Shown: positions 27,991 to 38,987 of the stretch, piece by piece
Position numbering within the stretch: the first letter of the stretch is position 1
How the letters are laid out: each line of letters begins with the position of its first letter
Source of the DNA: Alternaria dauci
Taxonomy: Eukaryota; Ascomycota; Dothideomycetes; Pleosporales; Pleosporaceae
NCBI RefSeq assembly: GCF_042100115.1
Contig: NC_091273.1
Span: 4,092,001-4,156,000 of the forward strand
Direction of reading: 5' to 3'
Length of the DNA: 64,000 nt
Translations under genes and position numbers: made by a program
The notes under the pieces: generated by a model
Databases searched by the model: none
The model's input: the letters and a program-made list of their open reading frames with translations, nothing else
What the model was told of the DNA's origin: nothing

Positions 27991-28954
27991 ATGCATATTG
28001 CGGCGCAGCATATGAGACTTGTTTTGTTCCAAATGATACCTCCGGATACCTATTTTGACTCGTGTTTCTGCAAGCCACAGAAGAGGTCACAGACTCGGAC
28101 GAATCGCTTTATTGTTGCAGGGTCGCTAGCGACTTTTACTGCATGTGTAGAGAAAAGGCGTGGGTTGAACGACTAGTTAATGGCGAAGTTACACCACTGG
28201 CGTGTATTTTAAAGAATTGCGCAGAGCCGGCAAAAATAGGTATTGTCGTGAGCTCTCAATCATACGTAGAGATTCTGACTGACTGTGTACAGCCTTTGCT
28301 GCCTCCGTCTCGCTCGAGTGCAGTAACCATGGTCTCGATATCGATACTCTGATCGCAACGGACAACATACTGCTAACGTATTTTGATGCGCAACCAGCGT
28401 CCACGTCCGTTTCTCCACTGTCTACGAGTCCGACAGAGGCGTCCACGTCCGCATTCGTTCCTACGACGTCCTCGATGCTTACGATAACACGACCTTCGTC
28501 TATACAGCCAGCTCCCACGCTGGTAGCTGCTGAAAGTGCGAGTACGAAAAGCGAAGGGCTCAGCGCGGCTGCGACAGGGGGACTCGCTTCGGGGATTACG
28601 GTTGTCGGTCTTGCAGTCATTGCACTGATAGCGTGGTTCGTCATCCGCAAGAGGCGGAAAGCAGCTCAGACTAGCGAAACACCTGTGGTATCATCAACGC
28701 AGCCAGTTGGCTCCAACGGGAAGACGGACTATTGTACCCACGGCAACCACGAACCTACCCACGAACTACAAGGGGATGATCCGTACACAATGTATAGCCA
28801 TGCAAGCAATCGGATGTCCGAGCTTGATTCAATACGGCCTCCGTCGGAACTCGACCTGACCAGTCCAATGTCGAAGCTCAATTCGAATCAAACGGATCGC
28901 GATCGTTGGTCCGCGAACAGCCCTATGCCAACGAGCCCGTCGAGCCTGCCATAG
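27991..28954 (+). CDS. CFEM-like, Ser/Thr-rich single-pass membrane protein with unclear 5' end
   Basis: The firm part is two exons, 28121-28239 and 28293-28954 (53-nt intron). They encode a Cys-rich segment (SDFYCMCREKAW, then ACILKNCAEPAKIAAFAA and LECSNHGLD) that fits the second half of a CFEM domain, then a Ser/Thr-rich stalk, a membrane helix (GITVVGLAVIALIAWFVI) and a basic, then polar tail of about 110 residues. The 5' end is ambiguous. An intron at 28062-28120 keeps the frame back to the ATG at 27991 (283 residues) but removes expected CFEM cysteines and leaves no signal peptide. Reading straight through requires a one-base frame change near 28066. CFEM proteins act in haem/iron uptake or as surface sensors. 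It may be a damaged gene. Confidence 0.5.
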
Positions 28955-29316
28955 GTGCAAGAGGACGAGGGGACCATGTCGGTTTCGCAACCCAGTCGGT
29001 TCAGCCATATCCGTACAGCAAGAGCTTCGAGAACCCATCGGCGGTTTAGCTCTGTATAGCACCATGTTCGATATTTCTGGGATACTGTTGTTGGGAAAGG
29101 ATGAGCTGATAGGCTTCGTTTGACGGCGTTACGAAACAGATGTGTGAACGGTATCTCTGGGCATGGCAGTCAGAGATCCTAACGAATGGCATACGAGATG
29201 GTCGTTGCCTTCTTACACCAATACTTGCTCTTTATGCACCATGCCTTCTTTTCTTTTCCGCTTCGATCCCGTGTCATTGATCTTTTCTCTCTCTTCTTTT
29301 CCACCAACACGGAAAG
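28955..29316. other. Intergenic
   Basis: 362 bp; the last 50 bp before 29317 are strongly C/T-rich, like a fungal 5' leader. Confidence 0.4.
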
Positions 29317-29622
29317 ATGGCTGTCGCGGTCAGCCCTCAATCACTTCGTCGCATCATCACTGTGACAGCGCCGGTACCACCGCTTCCAGCTTGTATCATT
29401 CGAGAGCAGCGCACCTCGACAATGAAGTCCAGTACATTCTACTCTAGCCCGCCAGAGATACCGTCTTGTCCGGCATCTTCCTCTGGGACAGCTTCGGGGG
29501 CGTACATCGTGGTGACAGTGGTGAGTGTCTTTGCTGTAGTAATGTTTGCGTCATTGATGGCGTGTCTAAGAAGGCGATGGAAGATGTGTAGGCGAAGGCG
29601 AAGGCTTGGGCATGAGGATTGA
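29317..29622 (+). CDS. Possible small single-pass membrane protein with Arg-rich tail
   Basis: A 101-residue frame from an ATG preceded by a C/T-rich leader (CTCTCTTCTTTTCCACC). A Ser/Thr/Pro-rich part leads to a hydrophobic helix around residues 62-82 (YIVVTVVSVFAVVMFASLM) and then a strongly basic tail of Trp, Cys and many Arg. It resembles the downstream half of the preceding CFEM-like protein in layout (stalk, helix, basic stop-transfer) but not in sequence. No family is recognised; it could be a chance frame. Confidence 0.3.
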   Translation: MAVAVSPQSLRRIITVTAPVPPLPACIIREQRTSTMKSSTFYSSPPEIPSCPASSSGTASGAYIVVTVVSVFAVVMFASLMACLRRRWKMCRRRRRLGHED

Positions 29623-31349
29623 GTTCTGGGCGTGAACTACGAAAGGGGAAACTCGCTCCGTCATCATCAATAGCCGCACGAAGAAGATCCGGGGCCGAAC
29701 CTACCGTTAGACGCCAAAGCCTGCGCCCTGTGGTAGGAACAGAGTGACATCTATATTGTCCCGAACGAGTTGGCAGTTTTCCCCCTTGCTCTTCCGAGCT
29801 TGGATCGATTGGCGCATGCGAGATGTTTGTCATACTGTTTGAAGTCACATGTCGGCCCATACGAGGGACCCTAGCATCTTTCCATTTGCTTCGCGCACTT
29901 GAACAGCTAAGTTGGTATTGGTAACGATACCAAGTGCTTGGGTACGGCCCAACATCAGCGTCAAACCTGGCGGGCGGCGCAATCGTCGGCCAGAGCGGTC
30001 CAGTAAATCCTTCGGATGTTGGCCAAGTAGATAACGAGCATCGAGTGACCTTGGAGATCGCCAATGCAGACAGAGGTCGTAATCTTGGTGTCTTCCAGAA
30101 GCATATGCTTAGCGCCGACGTTTGCAGACACGACCACGACGGCAGCCACTAAGTGAAAATCTTACCGTCAAAGCGCTAGAGAACCGTCTCGTTAGTGATT
30201 CCATCTCACAACCAAGGAGATGAAGTCTCCGGTTTTGATAGGGCTATCTCTTGCGGGTGTGGGTCGGACCGATGTGTGTCGGACGCGGACGAGCACCGAG
30301 TACGTTTGTCTTGGTGTGGAGCTGCCGAGCACGCGATATGTAATGTGAATCAATTAATGCTGTCGCGAGGGCATTAATCAAGACTGGGTCTTTGTGGGTG
30401 GTGGGTGGAGGCTAGCCGTGTCGGAGGCACCGTCAAGCGCGTCAACTCCTGCCACCCACCCCAAAGAGCTGCCGGCCCGTGCACGAGCCGCCTGACGACG
30501 ATGCGGGGGGGCAAAACCGCCGCGGCTGACCTGGCCATCATCATGCCAACAATCGACGCAGCTCCGCCATGTCTGTACGGTACACTCGCAACGTGGCCTC
30601 AGGCAGCGCTATGCTGCACAAGGCTGGAGAAGCCTCCGCCTCCCCAAGGCATGGAAAAATTGACACACACACCCGAGGCTATTCGTCGCCGGGCGCTGGT
30701 CATGGCGCGCTTTTTGTCGGTTCCCACAAAGGTCAAATACGTCCTTATCAGACTACCAGCGAATTAAGGATAGGCAACAAACTTGGCTTGTTATGCCAAG
30801 CCATGCGCCAAGCCATGCAGAACAGGGTCAGTCCCACCAGCCCAACTGCATCAAGAAGGAGATACACGCAGAGTAGACAGACGCACCACCATGGCTCGCT
30901 GAACCGGGCGATTGGCGCTGCGGTCAAGAAGCTCTAGAAGAAACCTCTTCCCAATATTGGCTGATTCTGCTCTTGCGCGTTCCACACCATCCCTTCACTG
31001 CAAATGTCTCTGCTTGGCCGTCTTGGGTTACTTCGCCCGCCCGCGACAAGCCTCCCGGGTAGCTCGTTATCAGCACCGTTTCTTGGGACCACTATCTCTC
31101 GCCCTCCCCGCAGCCTCGGTCGTATAACAACCGGTCAACCCTGCTGCCCCAGGCGCGCTCAAGGCTTTCTCGTTGCCTCACTCGCCTGCATTTCAAGGAC
31201 TTGTCGTTGATATAGTTCCTTTTCCCCTAATCCCCCCAGGGCTTGAATTGCTTCACCTTCTTGGGTCTGCGCTCGCGCCCCGCCATCTCTTTTCCTGTGC
31301 GCCATAAAGTGATAGTCAACCAGACTGTATACACCACATCGCCTTCAGC
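29623..31349. other. Long upstream region of the amino-acid permease
   Basis: 1727 bp without a supported gene. The right half carries several GATA-type sites (see separate entry) and becomes C/T-rich near the start codon. Confidence 0.5.
30236..31315. promoter_or_regulatory. GATA (AreA-type) sites upstream of the permease
   Basis: HGATAR matches lie at TGATAG 30236-30241, CTATCT (reverse AGATAG) 30244-30249, TTATCA (reverse TGATAA) 30745-30750 and 31067-31072, and TGATAG 31310-31315. The first two form an inverted pair 2 bp apart. The last is 35 bp before the start codon. AreA activates amino-acid permeases when good nitrogen sources are scarce, so such sites are expected here, but the motif is short and binding is untested. 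Confidence 0.35.
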
Positions 31350-33231
31350 ATGGCTGTCTGGAACCGCAAGTCGGGTTCCTCCGACGGCGCAAGCCCTCAC
31401 AACTCCGATCCTGAGTATGGTGCCAAATCCGAGTACCAGGCGGCGAGCGGAGAGGTCCCCAATGTTGACTCCAATGGCGTTGCTATCCACACCGACCACT
31501 CGCATCTGCACCGTGGTCTCAAGTCGCGCCACATCACTATGATTGCCATCGGAGGAGCCATTGGAACTGGTCTCATCATTGGTACTGGCAAGGCTCTTGC
31601 ACAATCTGGGTAAGTCGCGCAAACCTGGTGAATCTGGGTTTAGACTAACGACAACAGTCCTGCTTCAATCCTCATCGCTTACACTTCGGTCGGTCTCATT
31701 GTCTACGTCGTCATGACTGCTCTTGGCGAAATGGCTGCTTGGATCCCTCACGCCTCTGGTTTCGCTGGCTATGCTACTCGTTTCTGCGACCCTGCTCTCG
31801 GTTTTGCTCTCGGTTGGACTTATTGGTGCAAGTATGTCATCACAACGCCGAACCAGCTCACTGCCACCGCTTTGATTCTCTCCGAATGGAAATCCAGAGA
31901 CGAAGTCAATCCGGGTGTCTGGATCGCAATCTTCTTGGTCGCCATCATTGGCATCAACTACTTCGGTATCAAGTTCTTCGGTGAGCTCGAGTTCTGGCTG
32001 AGTTCGATCAAGGTCATTACGATTGTAAGTGCTATATCCTGGATATTCAAACCTCAAACTAACTCGCGCAAAGGTCGGTGTCATCATCCTCTCATTCCTG
32101 CTCGCCGTCGGTGCTGGACCTGGTGACGCCACTGGCTTCAAGTACTACAACGACCCTGGTGCTTTCAAGCCGTACATCGAGACCGGCTCTGTCGGCAAAT
32201 TCTACGGTTTCTGGAGCTCTTTGGTTAACGCTGTCTTTGCCTACCTTGGTACCGAACTCATCGGTGTTACCGTTGGCGAGGCCCAGAACCCACGCAAGAC
32301 GATTCCTCGCGCCATCAAGCTTACCTTTTACCGGATCTTGTTCTTCTACTGTTTGTCCGTCTTCTTCCTAGGAATGATCGTACCTTACGATTCTGAGGAG
32401 CTCGCCTTTGCAAACAAGGCCACTACTGGTTCGTCCGCTTCGCCATTCGTCGTTGCTATCAAGATTGCGAAAATCCGACATCTTCCCGGCATCGTCAATG
32501 CTTGCATCTTGCTCTTCACTTTCAGCGCCTCCAACTCGGATCTCTACATCGCCTCCCGTACCATTTACGGTCTTGCTGTTGAGGGCCATGCCCCCAAGAT
32601 CTTCCTCTGGACCGACAAGCGTGGTGTACCCGTGCCTGCTTTGGCCATCTCTGCGCTGTTCTGCTGCACTGCTTTTATGAATGCCGCGGATGATGCCAAG
32701 GTTGTCTTCGGCTACTTTGTCAACCTAACGACCATTTTTGGACTTATGTCTTGGATCTCGCTCCTGGTGTCTCACATTTGGTTCGTTCGCGCGCGCCGCG
32801 CTCAGGGCATTACCAATGACCAGATGGCCTACCATGCTCCATTCGGTCTGACTGGCTCCTACATTGCGCTGTTCTTCTGCATTCTCATTGCTTTGACCAA
32901 GAACTTCAGCGTCTTCACCAAGGGAAGCTACGGCAGTTTCGATTACAAGAACTTCATCACTGGATACCTCGTAAGTCAAGCAGCCAGTCTTATTCATCTT
33001 CAATACTAAGCATTACCTTAGGGCATTCCCGTTTATTTGATCTGCATCTTCGGTTACAAGTTCACCATGAAGTCCAAGATGGTTAAGCCTCACGAAGCCG
33101 ACTTCTACACTGGCAAGGCCGAGATTGATCGTGAGGAGGAGATTTTCCTCGCTCATGCTGCCGAGAAGAAGGCTACCGAGGGCAAGGGCGGCAGTTGGTT
33201 CTACCGAACCTTCATCGCGTGGTTGATTTAG
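31350..33231 (+). CDS. Amino-acid permease (APC superfamily, yeast-type AAP family)
   Basis: Four exons (31350-31609, 31658-32024, 32074-32970, 33022-33231; introns 48, 49 and 51 nt) give 577 residues. After a 65-residue polar N-terminus comes the hallmark RGLKSRHITMIAIGGAIGTG, followed by twelve membrane segments. Other family blocks are ALGEMAAWIPHASGFAGYAT, AYLGTELIGVTVGEAQNPRK and SASNSDLYIASRTIYGLA. The C-terminal tail is Lys/Glu-rich, with lysines in the terminal 50 residues that could serve for ubiquitin-driven endocytosis. It imports amino acids with protons across the plasma membrane; the spectrum (broad or proline-type) is not determined. Intron 1 has a clear GACTAAC branch sequence. 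Confidence 0.93.
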
Positions 33232-34345
33232 ATGCGTCGCCAGCGGCTCCATTCGTTTATCCACTGGATACCATGGTTATACATGAATCACCAAAGGTGC
33301 TGGCGGTGACCTCACCTGATGTAACAAAAGAATATGATCTTATCACAATCTTCAATATTGGTCTTTCCAACATGTTTGCCACTATGTCTCTTTCCAATCG
33401 TCTTGTCGTTTATAGGGTGCAGTGCTGCTTTGGCTCGCGATTTACATGTTATTGTCCTTCAACAGGATAATGCGTGCTCGAATGCCCAATTTCTCCGAAC
33501 AACATGTACAAACTAATGCCTTTACTCACGGATTGTGGTATCGCATCCCATAACCCCACCTTATCCACCTGGCGGATACGTTCGCCAAGCCAAGTCACGA
33601 TACCCACTCCGCTGCCTGGATCGCGCCTGCCCACCCAACGCAGCTCTGCAACTCATCAACAACACGTCGCATTAACCTCATCACCAAGCTCACGCGCCAA
33701 CGTATGCGGAAGATCCTTATCAGAGGGCCAAACTTTCAAGCAAACCACAGAGTCTTGGATCGTTGCCGTCCTTACCGTCTGGAAGATTCCTCGAGGGGCG
33801 GGGTCGACCGGATGTACGGCAAGCTCGAGCTTAGGTGCTGGCTACCCTTTGTGATGCTTGCACATGAACACCACGCCCTGCCGTCGCAGCGTCGTCGGCC
33901 GTTGACACGACGTCGTGTCCTGATACGCTAAATTCACAGTCAACTCGTCGTGGTACTGCTAACAAGCGTATACATAGCGTACGTAATTGCCTTCCACGTC
34001 AGTCGAGTCCTTCCTTGTCACCTGCGCAGCATCACGACATGCGCGCAACAACTTCTTTCGCGTCCGTTATCCCAAAATGGCAGTATACGACAAGGCAAAT
34101 GGTGCGCCGACTGCCTGCTTCATGCCCTTTTGAGCGCTTTCTGAGGCCAACATTGCCTGCTGCACTGCATTCCAGCCTGCCGCCGGAGTTGACCGCGCAG
34201 CCTTACAACGCACGCTCATGATTCGAAGGGTACGACGCGATAAAGTAACGCCCTCTACGCGCGCTTCATGGGCCATCTTAAGAGGACGGTGGCTATGGTG
34301 TTACCGTGGCGTCGCGGTCTTCGAATCACTGGTCGAATATGAAGT
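33232..34345. other. Intergenic
   Basis: 1.1 kb after the permease. Only short frames without recognisable features. Confidence 0.5.
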
Positions 34346-34683
34346 CTAGCCAGTCAGTGTGGAGACGAACTGCAATGCTGTTGACGTGAGTAGCATCGCG
34401 AAGGGCACGCTTTCCATACGCACGCCATAGATCTCGACAACGGACTCGCGTTCCAGCGCCCGGTCTCGTCCATGGACAGGCGATACTTCCACGATTTCCA
34501 TGTATTTCGTGCTCGCCTTTCGCCGATGATGCAATTCTTGCATGGCGAGGACGCCCGACATACCTCCTTTGTATAGTGTCTGCAGGAATGACTCAACGTA
34601 CTGGGGTAGTTAGGGTGCAGCACTACGTCTCGCCGTGCTGTGCCACTGTCTATCGGGCTTGCCGTTCTTTTGTTCTTTACCAT
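34346..34683 (-). CDS. Possible small spliced gene whose first exon is only the start codon
   Basis: On the minus strand an ATG at 34683-34681 is followed at once by GTAAAG (donor). An 80-nt intron ends CTAACTACCCCAG, a textbook branch sequence and acceptor. The second exon (34600-34346) stays open to a TAG and gives 85 residues beginning MYVESFLQTLYKGGMSGVLA. The product is of mixed polar and hydrophobic composition with no family recognised. The strong acceptor argues for splicing, but the coding case rests on one open frame only. The alternative is a non-coding transcript. Confidence 0.28.
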
Positions 34684-35251
34684 TCACCTAATGAAGAAGC
34701 GTCAGCTGGACTTCACGATGCTCGCTGGAGTACTGTAATGACTCCGTAGTAGTCAACGTCCTCTCGTAGGCTTAGATGCCAGCAATACGACGACTACAGT
34801 GAAGCGCACTTCTTCACGATGTGGGCATTGGGCATTATTCTTCTGGCTGGTAGGGTTAAGAGAAGGGACTGGATGAAGTACGAAGGGCACATCTCATCTG
34901 TTGCGCGCCCCTGCTGAAGTGGATCAATGCTAGTATCACGGTACTTTACGAGGCAAATGATTATTATCAAGTCGTTTGAAGCTTCACATTATGTCTAGAG
35001 ACACATATATACTACTTACAGCGCCGTAACCTACTGTTGTATCAGTCCAAACAACACACTCAGTCTAAACATTCATCACATCCATAACGATCAACGACAC
35101 TCAAAGCTATTACTCATTAATATCTGTCGCAATCACCAAACACACACGACACAAAATCGCTACTTTGCACACCCTGGTTCGGTATCGAAGACATTATTCC
35201 AACCTGTCATCACAAACTCGAACAACACCAGATCAACAGCTTCTAGCAAAC
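34684..35251. other. Intergenic and 5' leader of the zinc-finger gene
   Basis: 568 bp. The last 220 bp are A/C-rich (CAACACACTC, AAACACACACGAC) like fungal 5' untranslated leaders. Confidence 0.4.
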
Positions 35252-35620
35252 ATGAAGCCATCCAACTCCCCCATCGACAGCACATATCTTGCCAGTTTCA
35301 AGCACGATACAATTCCTGGTCACCACTGCGGAAGTAACGAGCATTGTATCGCACCCAATTCACCAAGTGTGAGACAGGCGTCGGGCCATCTCGACTATCG
35401 ACTTGACGAGTCACAAATGGAGCTTCAGTATCACCCTAGCCCGGCGGGCAGCTACCACTCCTGTGCTTCCGCATCCTTGATGGTGGATGCTGGCTGTACT
35501 CAAGCATATGGGGGGTTTGTTGTTGTTCCAGACCACTCTGACGATATGTGGAAATGCGGCAAATGCGGTGCAGACAATCCGAGCTGGCACACCTTTTGCC
35601 CTCTGTGTGAGAATAGATAG
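35252..35620 (+). CDS. Small protein with a C-terminal RanBP2-type zinc finger
   Basis: 122 residues from the ATG for MKPSNSPIDSTYLASF; the frame is open upstream but has no ATG. Most of the protein is polar with no predicted fold. The last 26 residues are a zinc ribbon of the RanBP2 class, MWKCGKCGADNPSWHTFCPLC, with the W-x-C-x2-C ... N ... C-x2-C spacing. Such fingers bind ubiquitin or single-stranded RNA. The long A/C-rich leader and T-rich 3' flank support a real transcript. No orthologue is recognised. Confidence 0.6.
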   Translation: MKPSNSPIDSTYLASFKHDTIPGHHCGSNEHCIAPNSPSVRQASGHLDYRLDESQMELQYHPSPAGSYHSCASASLMVDAGCTQAYGGFVVVPDHSDDMWKCGKCGADNPSWHTFCPLCENR

Positions 35621-36843
35621 AGCTTTTGGCGGTAGCCGTCAGCTGCTTCAGCTCGCTCCTGTCGTTCCTTTCTCACCTTGGATTTCCGATCTCATTTTTC
35701 TTTCATGTCAACGAAGATGGTTTTGTTTCTTGTTGATGACAGAGTTATGGCGTTGTGTACATGTTCTGATTTTTCATCGTCTTCTTGTTGTTACATGTAT
35801 TGCCTAGTATTTTTTCTTCTTGTTGTTGTTTAAACCTTGTACTACCAGTCGATTTCTTTAGCTCTTGCTTGATCTTACTGTCGCTACCGTTGCCACTACG
35901 TTGTCTTTCCTACATTCGTTTCTGTATCCCGACCGTTAGATTTAAACTAAGGTGTTAGAAGTGGGCGGGTTTCACATTCATGTATCAATAACAACATTAT
36001 CAGATTTGTTCGTCTCATAGCCCATACAAGCTTCTCTTGCACATGTGTTTAGCAACTGCGTGATTCAATACTCGGTACAACAAGAGATTCCAGCTGGGCC
36101 CAGGCAGCTACAGGAGAGCCTGCAATCTTTTCCTTGTGGGACGACACTCTACCTAGACAACTACTGGGTGTAAAGTTTTTCTGAAATACAGCGTGCACGG
36201 CAGTCTCGAGGAGCGGAGCACTTTCCGCCCTGCCTCGATCTCTTTCCTAAACCAGTAACCCGCCATCTGCACCACCCACCCACGTCACCCCCAACAATCA
36301 AAAAGTACCGTCATCACCTCCGCTTCTACCCCAGCTTTCCCCAGATCCACCTGCCTCCACGGCAAAATTCTCACTGTCACACAAGACTGGACGGAAAAAG
36401 TCTTGACGCACGTCGAAGGCTTCACTCGTGCATGGTAAGTGGCCGGACAGTAGGTCAGAAAGGTTAAGAGGGTGGGAAGGGTCTGGGCGTGCGTCAATGG
36501 CGGAATCTATTCTATGACCGAGCTTGTGCTCGTTACAGACGGGATGTGTACCCGCGGCGTGAAATCGATGCTTGTTGGATATCCGCGGCAGAGAGTAATG
36601 GTGGTGTGCCCCATGGGGGTGGAGACGATGGGATCATCAACATGCAGTGTCCGCGCTCGCGCGAGGGCGTTGATCAGCGGCTCGTGGCTCTTATGCCGTA
36701 GTTTGTGACGATCCCCAGACTTTTGTGTGTAGAGCTAGAGGTCCCTTACTTGTTGGATACCCTTATCGTTGCGATCCCTTCCTTCCCACACAGCCCACTT
36801 CACTTGTTGCTAACACTGGTACTTGCATACCATCGCCATCATC
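35621..36843. other. Intergenic upstream of the Dal5-type transporter
   Basis: 1.2 kb. The first 250 bp are T-rich and probably 3' untranslated. No other supported feature. Confidence 0.5.
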
Positions 36844-38759
36844 ATGGACGAGAAGCCTACCATAGATCGGCTTTCCCAGGCCAGCGATTCCCCAGATAGC
36901 ACGTCTATCCACAGGGAACGCAAAGCCTCGATCACATCTTTTGGCTATGGAAACTCCAAGGCCGAAGAGAAGGAACGCATCGATGCAATGGCCACGAGTC
37001 CTGGTGTGACAATGGCATCTTTCGCTCACCTTGACGAGAAGAAGATACTGCGAAAGATGGACTTGCGCCTCATACCAATGTTGGCACTGTTGTATCTGCT
37101 ATCCTTTTTGGATCGAGGAAATATCGGTAATGCGAAGATTGAAGGATTGACTGAAGACCTCAACATGACTGGTGCGGAATACAACTGGTATGCTCCCTGT
37201 GATATGTTTTCCGTGACCCCATTGTCGTCGTCTGGAACCATGATAGGCTAACGATGGATACACAGGTGTTTAACAGCATTCTTCTTTACTTATGCCTTCT
37301 TCGAAGTACCATCGAACCTCTTGCTCAAGAAACTTCGGCCATCGATCTGGCTTCCGACCATAATGGTAGCATGGGGTATCGTCATGACGCTCATGGGGAT
37401 AGTTCAAAATTACGAGGGATTGCTCATTGCAAGAATCTTCTTGGGCGTGACGGAAGCTGGGTATGTTCTCATGTTCCAGTCCCATCCACGAATCCTGTCC
37501 TGCGAGCAATTAAATCGGCAACTAACAGTTTACACGAACAGTCTGTTCCCTGGAGTAGCATATTACATCACAATGTGGTACGCCCGCCACGAAGCGCAGT
37601 TCCGTCAAGCCCTCTTCTTCTCCGCCGCCTCCGTCGCGGGCGCCTTCTCTGGTCTGCTGGCATTCGGCATTGCAAAGATGGATGGCGTAGGAAATCTTGC
37701 TGGGTGGCGCTGGATCTGTAAGTGCCCTTGTAGGGATTGCATCTGATACATGTACTGACCTTGTACACTTACATCTAGTCATTCTAGAAGGAATTCTCAC
37801 AGTCCTCGTGGCAATAGTTGCATTCTTCACCCTATACGACTTTCCGGAGACCGCCTCCTTCCTCACAGAAGAAGAGCGCGCCTTTGTCGTTTACCGCTTG
37901 AAATACCAGAACTTCAAGGAAGAGGCCGATGGTGGTGTTAGGGTGGCGCAGGACGACAGTTTTCAGTGGAAATTTGTCAAAGCGGCCTTTAGAGACTGGC
38001 AAATATGGGTAAATATTCTGGTATACTGGGGTATGTCTGTTCTTGCATTCTTTCTTCTATGCGTCAAGCTAATAGAGTCAGGGATCGTATGTCCGCAATA
38101 TGGTATATCGCTGTTCCTACCCTCGATCATTCGCGCACTCGGATACAGCTCCTCGACAGCTCAACTCTTGACCGTACCCATCTACATCACCGCGTCCGTC
38201 CTTGCTGTTACTGTCGCATGGTACAGCGACAAAGCTGGCAAGCGGTATCCATTCATTTTGGTATGCCTGTGCATCATGGCTGTCGGTTTCATCATGTGTA
38301 TCGCTGGTGGCAGCGTACCAGGGGTAATATATGCAGGTGTTTTCATTGCTACTTGTGCTCTTTATCCGGCATTTCCAGGAAATATAACATGGCTCTCCAA
38401 CAATCTGGCTGGGAGCACCAAGAGAGCTACAGGACAAGCTATCCAGATCGCCGTAGGTAACATGGCGGGCGGTGAGTTATCCTCAGTCTATATCATCCCC
38501 AACTATGTCTCTGACTTCCCCAGCCATGGCTTCCAACTTCTACCGCACAGAAGACGCGCCCAGGTATCTTCTCGGCCATGCTCTTGAACTCGGATTCATC
38601 GTGGCGGGTATTCTAGCATTGCTGTTCTTGGTGTTCAACTACAAGCGCATCAATGCGAAGAGGGAACGACAGGTAGCCGAAGGTGCGCATAACGGATATA
38701 CTCCAGAGGAGCTGGGCGCGCTTGGGGATCGGGCGATTACGTTCAGGTATTTTCTCTAG
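36844..38759 (+). CDS. MFS transporter of the allantoate/nicotinate (Dal5/Tna1) family
   Basis: Six exons (36844-37187, 37266-37460, 37542-37717, 37779-38030, 38082-38471, 38524-38759; introns 78, 81, 61, 51 and 52 nt) give 530 residues. The anion:cation symporter signatures are LLYLLSFLDRGNIGNAKIEG, EYNWCLTAFFFTYAFFEVPS (restored over intron 1), GVTEAGLFPGVAYYITMWY (over intron 2) and AGWRWIFILEGI (over intron 3). About twelve membrane segments with a central cytosolic loop rich in charged residues. Homologues carry allantoate, nicotinate, biotin, pantothenate or dipeptides. Start at the ATG for MDEKPTIDRLSQ. Expected at the plasma membrane. Confidence 0.9.
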
Positions 38760-38795
38760 GCTGGGTGTTGTTAGTCTCGTACTCCAAACGAATAG

Positions 38796-38880
38796 CATGC
38801 GCGCCATACAAGGCAAACCGAACACCCTACCCAGGCCACTGCGGGGGGTCGTTCGATTTTCCCCTTGTATGGCGTGCATG
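38796..38880. repeat. Long foldback (hairpin) between convergent genes
   Basis: Arm 38796-38813 (CATGCGCGCCATACAAGG) pairs with 38863-38880 over 18 consecutive positions, 17 Watson-Crick and one G-U. Inside, after a 1x3 internal loop, AAACCGAAC (38815-38823) pairs with 38851-38859 at 8 of 9 positions, and ACCC (38824-38827) with GGGT (38846-38849). The stem totals about 30 bp in 85 nt. It begins 36 nt after the transporter stop codon and ends 108 nt before the CCDC97-like gene's stop, so it lies in the 3' region of both. Confidence 0.8.
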
Positions 38881-38987
38881 TGTAACGACGTACCGGTTTG
38901 CTGGTTGTCGCAGATATCCAATACAACTCAAGCGTTATCTGCCTGTCGCAAGCCGTTCTTGGCTGTCTGGCCATCACCCGATTATGC

